A DNA stretch of 64,000 bases from Rhizorhapis sp. SPR117 (GCF_021742065.1 NZ_JAKKIE010000012.1:13605-77604); one strand, 5' to 3'; counted from the stretch's first letter, positions 10,024-19,270 are shown. Made by a program: numbers and translations. Notes: generated from the letters alone by a model not told the origin.

Positions 10024-10048
10024 GGAACGCTATCAGCGACTGGGGGTT
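10024..10048 (+). promoter_or_regulatory. EcfG-type promoter for the GlsB gene
   Basis: GGAAC at 10024-10028, a 17-base spacer, then GTT at 10046-10048. This matches the alphaproteobacterial general stress sigma factor EcfG pattern GGAAC-N16/17-GTT. It lies about 65 bases before the GTG start of the GlsB/YeaQ gene. Seen by eye only. Confidence 0.5.
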
Positions 10049-10112
10049 ATGGACTTTCCGGGTACGATGCGTCGATGTGGCCAAATCGTCTTCTGGATGA
10101 CAGGAGAATGGC

Positions 10113-10370
10113 GTGGGAATTATCATGTGGCTCATCGTCGGCGGCGTCATCGGGTGGCTTGCCAGCCTCATCATGCGGACCGACGGCCAGCAGGGCATCA
10201 TCCTGAACATTGTGGTAGGCATTGTCGGCGCTTTCATCGGCGGCCTGATCCTGGCCCGAGGCGAGATCAACAATGCGCCGCTGACGATCACGACATTCCT
10301 CGTCTCGCTGGCGGGCGCGGTCATATTGCTTGCCATCGTCAATCTGGTGCGCCGCGGTTCGCTGCGCTGA
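10113..10370 (+). CDS. GlsB/YeaQ/YmgE-family stress membrane protein
   Basis: 85-residue protein with three transmembrane segments: MWLIVGGVIGWLASLIM, GIILNIVVGIVGAFIGGLIL and TTFLVSLAGAVILLAIVNLV. This is the transglycosylase-associated (GlsB/YeaQ) family of small stress membrane proteins. A GTG at 10113 follows GGAG at 10103-10106; an internal ATG four codons later is the alternative. An EcfG-like promoter sits upstream. The IS110 element begins just after its stop codon. Confidence 0.88.
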   Translation: MGIIMWLIVGGVIGWLASLIMRTDGQQGIILNIVVGIVGAFIGGLILARGEINNAPLTITTFLVSLAGAVILLAIVNLVRRGSLR

Positions 10371-10448
10371 CGTGATGGGGTGGACGGCCCCTGCACCAGC
10401 GTAGCTGTGCAATGATGTGGTCGTTGAGCCACGTCTAGGAGTTGATCC

Positions 10449-11468
10449 ATGCAGCAGGATGTTGTGACCGTCGGTGTCGATCTGGCGAAGAACGTGTTTC
10501 AGGTTCATGCAATCGGGGCCGACGGAAAGGTGTTGGTGCGCCGACAGCTTCGGCGCGGCGAAGTGGTGAAGTTCTTCTCATCGTTGCCGCCGTGCCTGGT
10601 TGGGATGGAGGCGTGCGCATCGGCGCACCATTGGGGTCGAGAGCTACTGGCGCTGGGCCATGATGTCCGGTTGATGCCGCCCGCCTATGTGAAGCCATAC
10701 GTGAAGCGCGGGAAGACCGATGCCGCAGATGCCGAGGCTATTTGCGAGGCGGTGACCCGGCCAACGATGCGGTTCGTAGCGGTAAAGAGTGTTGATCAGC
10801 AGGCGGTGCTGATGCTCCACAAGACTCGCGATCTGCTCGTGCGACAGCGAACCGCATTGATCAACGCTTTGCGGGCGCACCTGGCGGAGTACGGCATCGT
10901 CAGTGGCAAGGGGCCCGGCGGCGTCACCGTGCTGATGAAACTCCTTCACGAGGAGCAGGCGAAGCTGCCGGCACACGCCCGTTCAGCGCTGCATACCATC
11001 GGGTCTCAACTACGCTCGTTGGCAAGCGAGATTGACCGGCTCGAGGCGCAGATTCTCGCCTGGCACCGGGCCGACGAAACTAGTCGCCGGCTTGCAACCA
11101 TCCCTGGCATTGGTCCGATTACCGCGTCGGCCATCGCTGCGGCCGTGCCTGATGCTTCGCTCTTTCGGTCAGGCCGGCAGTTTGCTGCCTGGCTCGGGCT
11201 TACGCCGAGGCCCCATAGCTCTGGCGGTAAGGAGCGGCTTGGCGGCATCAGCAAGCAGGGCGACGGGTACCTCCGCAAATTGCTGGTCGTCGGTGCGACC
11301 GCGGTGATGCGGATGGCGCGTAAGGACACCACCAGACAGCCATGGATTGCGCAACTGCTCGAGCGCAAGCCGGTGAAAATCGCGACCGTAGGCCTAGCTA
11401 ACAAGACAGCCCGCATCGCCTGGGCCGTGATGGCGCACAAGGAAGTCTACGCAGCGCCCGCTGCGTGA
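10449..11468 (+). CDS. IS110-family (DEDD) transposase
   Basis: 339 residues. The N-terminal RuvC-like DEDD domain opens with VTVGVDLAKNVFQVHAIG and contains the conserved GKTDAADAEAICEAV. The C-terminal transposase_20 domain has TIPGIGPITASAIAAAV and the active-site serine region FAAWLGLTPRPHSSGGKERL. IS110 recombinases act with a bridge RNA made from a non-coding end of the element. The gene is intact, so the element may still be active. Confidence 0.95.
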   Translation: MQQDVVTVGVDLAKNVFQVHAIGADGKVLVRRQLRRGEVVKFFSSLPPCLVGMEACASAHHWGRELLALGHDVRLMPPAYVKPYVKRGKTDAADAEAICEAVTRPTMRFVAVKSVDQQAVLMLHKTRDLLVRQRTALINALRAHLAEYGIVSGKGPGGVTVLMKLLHEEQAKLPAHARSALHTIGSQLRSLASEIDRLEAQILAWHRADETSRRLATIPGIGPITASAIAAAVPDASLFRSGRQFAAWLGLTPRPHSSGGKERLGGISKQGDGYLRKLLVVGATAVMRMARKDTTRQPWIAQLLERKPVKIATVGLANKTARIAWAVMAHKEVYAAPAA

Positions 11469-11716
11469 CCGCTTTCCTCATTGCCCGCTGAAGCGAGCGG
11501 AGGGATGGTGTAAGGGCAGCTGAGTGGTGATGACAAACCGGTCAGACCGGGGATCGAACAAACCCAGGGGAGCAGAGCGCTTCGAGCGCGATGACGTGAT
11601 TAGGGATCCGATCCGCGGACTTCATCAGGGCCAGCAGCCATGCGGTGCTGCGCGAACAGGCCGAACACATGGATGCACCCGACCGGTGCTCATCGCTACA
11701 CGAAAGCTCTTGCACC
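11469..11716 (+). ncRNA. Putative bridge-RNA region of the IS110/IS1111 element
   Basis: The 248 bases between the transposase stop and the right inverted repeat carry no transposase coding. In IS1111-group elements the bridge RNA that pairs with target and donor DNA is placed in this 3' non-coding end. A small hairpin is visible at the start (GCCCGCTGAAGCGAGCGG, imperfect). The assignment rests on the family layout; loops and guide sequences were not resolved. Confidence 0.35.
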
Positions 11717-12645
11717 GCAGGGGCCGTCCACACATGCGCCATCACGTCGCTCATGCAGGGCTTGTCCGGCTCGACGCAGCGATTGAGGACGCGGTCGAAC
11801 AACTGGGGCTGCACCGCCGCGTAGCGGATCACCGGGACCTTCTCGCTCGGCTGCTCGAGCCTGAGGTAATCGGCCGCCGTGAGAGCGCCCCCGTCCTTTT
11901 TCACGCGGGCGACCCAGCGATCGAAGTCGGCCGGCGCCATGCCATGCAGCTGAAAGCGCATGTCGGAATGGCCGCGCCCCGTATAATTGCCGGAGTAGCC
12001 CCAGCTGTCGCCCGGCTTGTTGAGGACGGCATTCAACTGCGATTGCATGCCTGGCATCGCATAGATCATGCCGGCCATCGTGGGCGCGTAGAAGGTGCTG
12101 AACTGGCTGGTCGAGGTGATCGAGAAGTGGACGGGGACGTCCACCGGGAGCGCGAGCTCGTTCACCGTGGCGATGCCCAGCTCGGGATAGATGAACAGCC
12201 ATTTCCAATCGAGCCCGACGACCTGCACCTTGAGCGGCTTGGCGTCGGCGGGAACGGGTCTGCCGGGGCCAATGCGCTCGAGCGGACGGAAAGGATCGAG
12301 CAGATGCGTGCTGGTCCAGGTGACCGCGCTCAGCGCGATGATGATCAGGAGCGGACAGGACCAGATGACCAGCTCGAGGGTCGTCGAATGATCGAAGTCG
12401 GGGTCGTATATCTTGTTGGGGTTGCCTCGACGATAGCGCCAGGCGAACACCACGGTCATCGTCATCACGGGAACGATGATGATCAGCATCAGGCCGACCG
12501 CGACGAGGATGAGGTTGCGCTGCTGGAGGGCGATGTCGCCGGTCGGGTTCATCACGACCATGTTGCAGCCACCGAGCAAGGCAAGCGCGCCGGCGGCGGA
12601 AACGGCTCGAGTCACGCCGCGAATTGTGGGTTCTCTTCCTGGCAT
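11542..12645 (-). pseudogene. cyoA: cyoA, ubiquinol oxidase subunit II, 3' end replaced by the IS110 element; orphan
   Basis: Subunit II of a cytochrome bo3-type ubiquinol oxidase. It starts MPGREPTIRG and has a lipobox LLGGC, two transmembrane helices (LILVAVGLMLIIIVPVMTMT and LELVIWSCPLLIIIALSAV) and a cupredoxin domain (VVGLDWKWLFIYPELGIATV, FYAPTMAGMIYAMPGM). About 300 native residues run to CMSDVMAHV; beyond 11738 the frame reads into the IS for some 65 foreign residues before a stop at 11542. The subunits normally encoded downstream (cyoB, C, D) are absent, so this subunit has no partner here. I infer an IS-associated truncation or deletion of the operon. Confidence 0.85.
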
Positions 12646-12803
12646 AGGACCCGATAGCCCTCCCTGGCTGCCGCGACTTTGACGGGAATCAAGTGATCGC
12701 CATCGCGAGTCGGCCATCGTCATTAAACAGATCGCGAATCTTCGCGTCGGTGTTAAACTGCTGGCGCACACTACATTTTGATCTGGGATGAGGAAAGCAC
12801 GGG

Positions 12804-14138
12804 ATGGTGAGCACGACCATGGGACCGGCCAGTTCCACCCCCCTGGAGCGCGACGCGCGGCTCGTCAACGCGCGCGAGCACCGTGTCAAACCGGGCGAAA
12901 TCGCCGTCGGAGTCGTGATCGGCCGCACCTCGGAATTCTTCGATTTCTTCGTGTACGCGATCGCGTCGGTGCTGGTTTTCCCGAGCGTCATCTTTCCCTT
13001 CGTCGATGCGCTGACCGGAACACTTTACTCGTTTGCGATGTTCGCGCTCGCATTCATCGCCCGTCCTGTGGGCGCGTTCCTGTTTCTCTGGATCGATCGC
13101 CGCCACGGCCGAGGCGTGAAGCTGACGATCGCGCTCTTTCTCCTCGGCGGATCGACGATGTCGATGGCGTTCCTGCCGAGCTATCACACAGCCGGTATCT
13201 TCGCCGTCCTTTTGCTCGGCCTCTTTCGGCTCGGTCAGGGGTTCGCCACCGGAGGGACGTGGGACGGCCTGCCCTCGCTGCTTTCTCTCAATGCGCCGCC
13301 AGAGCGGCGCGGCTGGTTTGCGATGATCCCGCAGCTTGGCGCACCGCTGGGCCTGCTGGTCGCATCCGCCGTCTTCGCGTTCCTGCTGACGACCCTGTCG
13401 ACGGCCGACTTTCTCGAATGGGGCTGGCGCTATCCCTTCTTCGTGGCGTTCGCGATCAATGTCGTCGCCCTGTTTGCCAGGCTCCGCCTGATTTCGACAC
13501 CCGGGTTCGAGCGGCTGTACGAAAGCCGGGAACTCCAGCCGTCGCCGGTGCTGGAGATGTTCCGGGACGAATGGCGCACCGTCGTGCTCGGCGCCTTCGC
13601 GCCGCTCGCGAGCTTCGCCCTCTTCCATCTCGTCACCGTATTTCCCCTGTCGTGGGTCATGCTCAATACGCATGAACCCCCCGTTCGCTTTCTCGTGATC
13701 GAGATCGTCGGCGCCGTGGTGGGCGTGTTAGCGGTCGTGCTTTCCGGCCTCTTCGCGGATCGGATCGGACGGCGGACGGTGCTCGGCGTGTCGGCCGCGC
13801 TCATTGCAGCCTATAGCGGGTTTGCGCCCCAGCTGCTGTCGAAGGGCAGTGCTGGCGAGTGGACCTATATGCTGCTTGGATTCCTGCTGCTCGGCCTCGC
13901 CTTCGGACAATCGTCCGGCGTCGTGAACGGGAGCTTTTCGTCCAGGCACCGCTACACCGGCGCTGGCACCACCGCGACCGCCGCATGGCTCATCGGCGCG
14001 GGCTTTGCGCCACTGGCGGCGCTCCTTCTTGCCTCCCACTTCGGACTGCTTGCCGTGGGCGCCTATCTCCTTTCGGGCGCCGTCTGCACCCTGGCCGCGC
14101 TCGGCATCAACCGCGAATGGGGCCGAAAGGCGGTTTGA
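12804..14138 (+). CDS. MFS transporter, metabolite:H+ symporter-like
   Basis: 444-residue major facilitator protein with about 12 membrane segments. The N-terminal segment IGRTSEFFDFFVYAIASVLV and the loop RPVGAFLFLWIDRRHGRGVK are typical of the metabolite:H+ symporter group. Further motifs: LGLFRLGQGFATGGTWDG, then GLFADRIGRRTVLG after TM7. It is divergent from the truncated cyoA, an association also found in other alphaproteobacteria. The substrate is unknown; acids or quaternary amines are common in this group. The start at 12804 gives a charged 28-residue cytoplasmic lead. Confidence 0.88.
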   Translation: MVSTTMGPASSTPLERDARLVNAREHRVKPGEIAVGVVIGRTSEFFDFFVYAIASVLVFPSVIFPFVDALTGTLYSFAMFALAFIARPVGAFLFLWIDRRHGRGVKLTIALFLLGGSTMSMAFLPSYHTAGIFAVLLLGLFRLGQGFATGGTWDGLPSLLSLNAPPERRGWFAMIPQLGAPLGLLVASAVFAFLLTTLSTADFLEWGWRYPFFVAFAINVVALFARLRLISTPGFERLYESRELQPSPVLEMFRDEWRTVVLGAFAPLASFALFHLVTVFPLSWVMLNTHEPPVRFLVIEIVGAVVGVLAVVLSGLFADRIGRRTVLGVSAALIAAYSGFAPQLLSKGSAGEWTYMLLGFLLLGLAFGQSSGVVNGSFSSRHRYTGAGTTATAAWLIGAGFAPLAALLLASHFGLLAVGAYLLSGAVCTLAALGINREWGRKAV

Positions 14139-14419
14139 ATCGAGATTTCGGGGGCAGAGATGAACGATGCGGCGCCGCCGCCGCTTGGGATCGCGACCTT
14201 GTCGCCCAGAACCGGCGCTCGTTGGCATCGGCCACGGCACCTCTCGAACTCGATGGAGACCTGCAGGGAACCAAGTGATGTATTAACTTCGGTTCCTGGC
14301 CGACCCGCGATCCACACGGGCCAACGCGCCTCTCCTTGCACGCGGCGTTGTGATCCGATAGCCAGTTGCGAATAATTCTCAAGAAGAGAAAGGGGATCCA
14401 CGCAGGAAAGTGACGCCGG

Positions 14420-14824
14420 ATGACCTATGCCCTTTCGCCATCGCCAAGCCCTTTAATCCTCCCGGCCGCGATCCTGATCGACACGGCGCGATGCTGGCGG
14501 GAGGCGCGCGACAGCGGGAGATCGGTCCAGCCGTGCCTTTCAAGGACGCTCGCGGCGCATGACTGCGCGATGCTCGCGCCCGTCTTCGATAGCCTGATCC
14601 TGTTTTACGAAGCGGCGCTCGGCCGGCCCATGACGGTGGGCAAATCGCCGGCGCTATCCGACGACGAGCATCTGCTGCTCGGCCTGCTCGATGGATCAAG
14701 GCCAAGGCCCGCTGACATCGACTGTCCCGAAGGCGCGGCGACCGCCCTCGACTGCGCGCTCTGCTCGACGCGGATCATGATGGCGCTGACGATCGAGCGG
14801 CCCGCCACGCAGGCGATTCCATGA
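14420..14824 (+). CDS. Hypothetical protein, Cys-containing
   Basis: 134 residues with a regular helical pattern (LILPAAILIDTARCWREARD, PVFDSLILFYEAALGRPM, SDDEHLLLGLLDGSRPR) and a C-terminal DCALCSTRIMMAL. The sequence looks like a genuine conserved protein, but I do not recognise a named domain. It lies between the MFS gene and the convergent TetR gene. Confidence 0.55.
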   Translation: MTYALSPSPSPLILPAAILIDTARCWREARDSGRSVQPCLSRTLAAHDCAMLAPVFDSLILFYEAALGRPMTVGKSPALSDDEHLLLGLLDGSRPRPADIDCPEGAATALDCALCSTRIMMALTIERPATQAIP

Positions 14825-14865
14825 CCGCCGTACAGGAGGGCAGCATGGATCGGCGCCAGCCGCAT

Positions 14866-15546
14866 TCATGTCGGACGGGCTTGGCCGCGCGCTCTCGGCC
14901 GCTGGCCGGCGACGGCGTTCGCGTCCATATTTTCAAGATAGGCGCAGAACATGTCTCCGAGCGCGCTGGCCCGGGCGTCGATCGCGGCGGGGGCATATCC
15001 GTCCTCCGACACCTGCTTGCCCACCGCGGCCAGCGACATCATGATGATGTCCGCCGCGACCAGACGCCTGGACTCGGGCGCATGAGGAAGGGCTTCGCGC
15101 ATGAATGCGCGCACTGTCCGCATGGTGGCGAGGCGAAGCGTGCGCGCCTCGGGCGCATCGCGGTAGAGCGGCTCCGCGTCGCCCAGCGCGATACGCATTC
15201 CGGCCTCCTCGCATTCGGATCGCACGAATTCGCGGACCGCCACGCGCAGGCGATCGAGCGGCGCCAGCGACGCATCGGCGAGGATGCCTGCCAGCAGCCC
15301 GCCGGTCGCCTTCCACTCGTCGGCCTGGAGGCGGAACAGGATCGCCTCCTTGTTGGGGAAATACTGGTAGAGCGACCCGACGCTGACCCCGGCCTCCTCG
15401 GCGACTCGCGCGGCGGTGAATCGGCGCGCGCCCCCGCGCGCCAGAACGCGACCTGCGGCCGCCAGAATGTCTGTGACGAGCTGGCGCGACCGCTCCTGTT
15501 TGGGCTGCTTTCGCGAGGAAATGCGCAACGTTGCTGGACTGGTCAT
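14866..15546 (-). CDS. TetR-family transcriptional regulator
   Basis: 226 residues. The N-terminal helix-turn-helix spans about residues 18-65 (AAGRVLARGGARRFTAARVA and VSVGSLYQYFPNKEAIL). The C-terminal ligand-binding domain is helical. It is divergent from, and likely represses, the siderophore-interacting protein / FAD monooxygenase / O-methyltransferase genes; the 87-base gap between start codons must hold its operator. An imperfect inverted repeat (AATAGTAAATGCGACGAATT) is in this gap but was not tested as an operator. Confidence 0.9.
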   Translation of the reverse strand: MTSPATLRISSRKQPKQERSRQLVTDILAAAGRVLARGGARRFTAARVAEEAGVSVGSLYQYFPNKEAILFRLQADEWKATGGLLAGILADASLAPLDRLRVAVREFVRSECEEAGMRIALGDAEPLYRDAPEARTLRLATMRTVRAFMREALPHAPESRRLVAADIIMMSLAAVGKQVSEDGYAPAAIDARASALGDMFCAYLENMDANAVAGQRPRARGQARPT

Positions 15547-15633
15547 GGCGGTCTCGGGAACGCGAATAGTAAATGCGACGAATTAGTCGTATTTATGTGA
15601 GGAGGCAAGACGCCCGACCGAGGAGATTATCCG

Positions 15634-16377
15634 TTGAGCAGGGAGACCGCTGGCGCCGATATGGCGACCCCGCCGCAGACCGATGGTCGGCTGACCCGCG
15701 CCCTGGTCCGATGGCTGATGCGGTCCGCGACCGTCGCCTCCGTCGAAGCGCTGTCCGATCGCTTCCGCCTGATCGGGTTTACGGGTGAAGGATTGCGCGG
15801 CGCGGCGTGGCGGCCGGGACAGAAGATTCAGATCAAGATCGGCGGCGGCCTGACGGCGCGCACCTATACGCCGATCGCCTGAGACGCCGCGGGCGGCGCG
15901 ACTTCGATCCTCGCCTGGCTGCATGGCGACGGGCCGGCCAGCGCCTGGATTCGGTTGCTGGCGGCCGGACAGCAATGCCAGTTCTTCGGCCCGCGCGCCT
16001 CCCTCGACCTCGCGGACCTGAGCAGCCGCTTCGTCCTATTCGGCGACGAGACCTCGTTCGGCCTGGCGGCGTCCGTCGCCGGCCTTGGCGAAGGCACGTT
16101 CCTGTTCGAGGCGAGTTCTGCCGCCGAATGCGCGCCGGTTCTCGCCCGGCTGGGCGTCACGGCGACGGTGAGCGAGCGCCGCCCCGGCGACGCGCATCTG
16201 GGCGACGTCGAAGTCGAAATCGTGCGCCGCGCCGCCGACGCCGACGTCCGCTTCATCCTCACCGGCAAGGCGCAGTCGATCCAGCGGATAAGCCGCGCCC
16301 TGAAGGCTGCTGGTGTCAGCTCGGCCCGCATCCTCGCCAAAGCCTATTGGGCGCCCGGCAAGACGGGTCTCGACTGA
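15634..16377 (+). pseudogene. Siderophore-interacting protein (ferric-siderophore reductase), in-frame nonsense codon
   Basis: Flavin-dependent NADPH ferric-siderophore reductase of the SIP family. A TTG start at 15634 follows AGGAG. The FAD domain reads to ARTYTPIA, then meets TGA at 15880-15882. The same frame continues immediately as DAAGGATSILAWLHGDGP and runs to a normal stop at 16377, including the C-terminal AKAYWAPGKTGLD. Trp (TGG) would fit the lost position, so one G-to-A change explains it. Either a real nonsense mutation or a base-calling error; the remaining sequence shows no other decay. Confidence 0.85.
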
Positions 16378-16411
16378 TCCGTTTCGAGCCGCTGCCAGCA
16401 AAGAGTGATCG

Positions 16412-17607
16412 ATGATGAAGAATGATGTGAATGTGCTCATCTCCGGCGCCGGCGTTGCGGGCCTCACCGTCGCTCATTGGCTCGTCCGCTATGGCTTCAA
16501 GGTGACGGTGGTGGAGCGCGCGCCGCATCTGCGTCCGGGCGGACAGGCGCTCGACGTGCGCGGCCCGGCCCTGGAGGTCGCCGAGCGGATGGGCGTGCTG
16601 GACACGTTCCGCCAGCGCAGCACGGGTCAGACCGGGATGTCGGTGGTCGATGGCGACGGCAAGGAGATTTTCCGAAGCACCGAGCGCACGCTGACCGGCG
16701 GACGCTTCGACAGCCCCGACGTCGAGATCCTGCGCGACGCGCTGTGCGACGTCCTCTACCGCGCCGCGGGCGCGGTCGAGTATCTGTTCGGCGACCGGAT
16801 CACCGCGCTCGCCCAGGACGAGGGCGGCGTTGACGTCACCTTCGCCAGCGCCCCGCCCCGCCGCTTCGATCTGGTGATCGGCGCGGACGGCTTGCACTCG
16901 GGCGTGCGCCGCCTCGCCTTCGGACCCGAGGCGGAGTTCATCCGCTATATCGGCGGGTGCCTGGCCGTCTTCCCGATGCCGAACTTCCTCGGCCTCGATC
17001 GCTTGCAGGTCTTCCATCAGCACGCCGGCATCTTCGGCGGCGTTCTCGGCCTGCGCGCCGACCTCGACGTCAGAACCTATATCGGCTTCGGCTTCGGCTT
17101 CGATGCCGAGCAGCCGCGCTACGACTATCGTGACGTTGATGCGCAGAAGCGGCTGGTGGCCGATCAGGTCGCCGGCGCGGGATGGATATTCCCGCAGATC
17201 GTCGAGCATATGTGGGCCGCGCCCGATTTCTATTTCGACACGATGAGCCAGATTCGCATGGACCGCTGGTCGCGCGGGCGCGTCGTCCTGGTGGGCGACG
17301 CCGGCTACTGCGTGTCGCCGGCCACGGGCCAGGGCACGAGCGTCGCGATGGTCGGCGCCTACATCCTCGCCGGAGAGCTTGCCGCCCACCGAGGCGACTT
17401 CGAGGCCGCCGCGGCCGCCTACGAAGCCGAGCTGCGCGACTATGCCACGCGGACAGCGCGCTGGCGGTCAGCGCCGAGGCCTTGGACACGCTGGGCGAGT
17501 CCACGGCGCCGGACGATCCTGGCCACCCGAATGGCGTCCCGGACCTGGGCCTGCTGGTCCAACCGATCACGCTCAAGGATTACCAGGCTCTGGCGCGGCC
17601 ATCCTAG
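16412..17607 (+). pseudogene. FAD-dependent monooxygenase (TetX-like), 1-base frameshift near the 3' end
   Basis: Class A flavoprotein monooxygenase. Motifs: VLISGAGVAGLTVAHWLVR (Rossmann GxGxxG), FDLVIGADGLHSGVRR (DG motif) and RGRVVLVGDAGYCVSPATGQ (GD motif). The frame is normal to about 17452 (ELRDYATR) and then becomes Arg/Trp-rich until a stop at 17638. One base further along, the +1 frame gives a natural end (SALAVSAEALDTLGE to LKDYQALARPS, stop at 17607). A single-base deletion near 17453 explains this. Sequence similarity suggests hydroxylation of a small aromatic or antibiotic substrate; the actual substrate is unknown. Confidence 0.85.
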
Positions 17608-17634
17608 CGCCTCCCACCAATTCGGAGACTCCTC

Positions 17635-18300
17635 ATGACGACCCTCACAGCCACACCCTTGGCCCCGCTGCTTGACCGGCTGTTCGCCGATGCCGAAGCG
17701 ACCACCGCGCAAGTGCTGCCGACCATCATGGAGATGCCGGAAGACGAGCGCGCCGCGATGATGGCGAGCAAGACCGATTACCGCGCGTTCTACACGCGGA
17801 TGAAGGACGCGCACCTGGCCGTCTCGCGCGAGACCGCCGCGCTTCTCTACATGCTGGGCCGCTCGACCGGCGCAAAGAGCATCGTCGAGTTCGGAACCTC
17901 GTTCGGCATCTCGACCCTCCATCTTGCCGCCGCACTCCGCGACAATGGCGGCGGGCGGCTCATCACCAGCGAGTTCGAGCCGTCCAAGGTTGCGCGCGCG
18001 CGCGCAAACTTCGCGGCCGGCGGCCTCGCCGATCTGATCGAGCTGCGCGAGGGCGACGCGCTGGAGACGCTGGCGCGCGACCTGCCCGACCGGATCGACA
18101 TCCTGCTGCTCGATGGCGCGAAAGGCCTCTATCCGGCCGTGCTGGCGCTGGTCGAGGGCCGCCTGCGTCCCGGCGCCTTCATCGTCGCCGACAACGCCGA
18201 CTGGAGCCAGGACTATCTGGCGCGGGTCCGCTCGCCCGATCACGGCTACATGTCGGTGCCGTTCGGCGGTGATGTCGAGCTGTCGATGCGGTTCGGGTGA
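17635..18300 (+). CDS. SAM-dependent O-methyltransferase
   Basis: 221 residues, catechol-O-methyltransferase-like fold. The SAM site is SIVEFGTSFGISTLHLAAAL, an acidic residue ends beta-2 (ITSEFEPSKV), and DILLLDGAKGLYPAVLAL gives the metal/catalytic Asp region. It follows the broken monooxygenase by 27 bases and probably belongs to the TetR-controlled operon, where a methyltransferase could act after hydroxylation. It is a paralogue of the methyltransferase at 19271-19972. Confidence 0.9.
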   Translation: MTTLTATPLAPLLDRLFADAEATTAQVLPTIMEMPEDERAAMMASKTDYRAFYTRMKDAHLAVSRETAALLYMLGRSTGAKSIVEFGTSFGISTLHLAAALRDNGGGRLITSEFEPSKVARARANFAAGGLADLIELREGDALETLARDLPDRIDILLLDGAKGLYPAVLALVEGRLRPGAFIVADNADWSQDYLARVRSPDHGYMSVPFGGDVELSMRFG

Positions 18301-18530
18301 ATCGGCCATGCGGATGCGACTCATCCCGGTCGAGTTATGAGTGCGACACGTCCCGCACGACCACCGCGGCTCGGCCGCGCCGCGCGGCAGTCGTCCGGCG
18401 GTGATGCCCTCGATCTGCGCGACCCAGTTCGACGTCCTCCGCGGCATTGCCGCCTCGCCACCTTCTCAGGAATGCGCCGGCAGCCTCGTACTTGCCCATT
18501 CCCATGTTAAGGAACCTCAGTCCGCAGCCC

Positions 18531-19268
18531 TCAACGCGGGCACGTCCGTCGCTCTCCTTTCCAGAGCAGAATCGTCGATAGGGTATAGACTGCCAGCCAG
18601 CCGAGATTGAATGCCGCACCGTCGAGCCAGATCGAGACTGGCTTGGGCGAGATGAATGCGATCACCATGCCGAGCAGCACCAGCGACACCGGATTGGCGA
18701 TCAGCGCGAACCAGCGTGGCCAAGCCGTCCGGCCGAATGCGATGACGACCCCGAGCCCGAGCAGTGCGAGACCGAGCGTGACGATCGGCAGCAGCCAGGC
18801 GATCAGCAGCACGGCATGGAAACGCGCGGCGAGATCGAGCAGCGCCTGGTGCGCGGCTGGCGGCGTCACCAGCACTGTCTTGTAGGCCATGCCCAGATAG
18901 TAAAAGGCTGCGTGTCCGAGCGGCGACCAGGCATTGCCGCAGATGAACAATGCGAAGATTGGCCATGCCCATTTGGCGCCCGCCGGCAGCAGGCCGCGAA
19001 ACAGATGCCAGCTTCCGGCGAGGTAGAAGACGATACCGATGTCGGCGACGAGGGCGCCGGCCGCCAGTCGCGTCTCCGAGGACGAAACCATCGCGGCCGC
19101 GAGATCGGGCTCGATCTGGTGAGCATAGGTCTGGAAGAGCAGCGGGTAGTCCGCCGCGGCCGCCTTTCCTCCGACGATGAGCGCATCGCCGAGCGTCCAG
19201 AGGATCGCCCCTACGATGCCGGCGATTCCGGCCAGGCGCAGCCAGCGGAGTGAGGCAGTATCGGTCAT
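18531..19268 (-). CDS. Integral membrane protein of unknown function
   Basis: 245 residues with about seven hydrophobic helices (LAGIAGIVGAILWTLGDALI, AGALVADIGIVFYLAG, FALIANPVSLVLLGMVIAFI). A mid-protein NAWSPLGHAAFYYLGM segment looks conserved. I do not recognise catalytic residues. It is the last gene of the TonB-receptor operon, two bases downstream of the methyltransferase stop, which suggests translation coupled to the siderophore-uptake genes. Confidence 0.7.
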   Translation of the reverse strand: MTDTASLRWLRLAGIAGIVGAILWTLGDALIVGGKAAAADYPLLFQTYAHQIEPDLAAAMVSSSETRLAAGALVADIGIVFYLAGSWHLFRGLLPAGAKWAWPIFALFICGNAWSPLGHAAFYYLGMAYKTVLVTPPAAHQALLDLAARFHAVLLIAWLLPIVTLGLALLGLGVVIAFGRTAWPRWFALIANPVSLVLLGMVIAFISPKPVSIWLDGAAFNLGWLAVYTLSTILLWKGERRTCPR

Positions 19269-19270
19269 TC

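Larger units (their letters stand above)
10380..11731 (+). mobile_element. IS110-family insertion sequence, IS1111-type ends
   Basis: One DEDD-type transposase gene is bracketed by a perfect 15-base inverted repeat, GTGGACGGCCCCTGC at 10380-10394 and its complement at 11717-11731. The left non-coding end is short (about 70 bases), whereas the right one is about 250 bases. Subterminal repeats with a long 3' non-coding end are the layout of the IS1111 group. True tips extend a few bases beyond the repeats and I cannot fix them. No target duplication is visible, as expected for IS110 elements. The element lies between a GlsB gene and the 3' end of cyoA, whose reading frame runs into it. Confidence 0.85.

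Noticed and set aside
10371..10448. Bridge RNA in the left end of the IS110 element
   Set aside because: The left non-coding end is only about 70 bases; the long non-coding end is on the right, as in the IS1111 group.
15880..15882. TGA inside the siderophore-interacting protein as a selenocysteine or recoding site
   Set aside because: No SECIS-like hairpin was evident, the family does not use selenocysteine, and Trp (TGG) fits the position by one base change.
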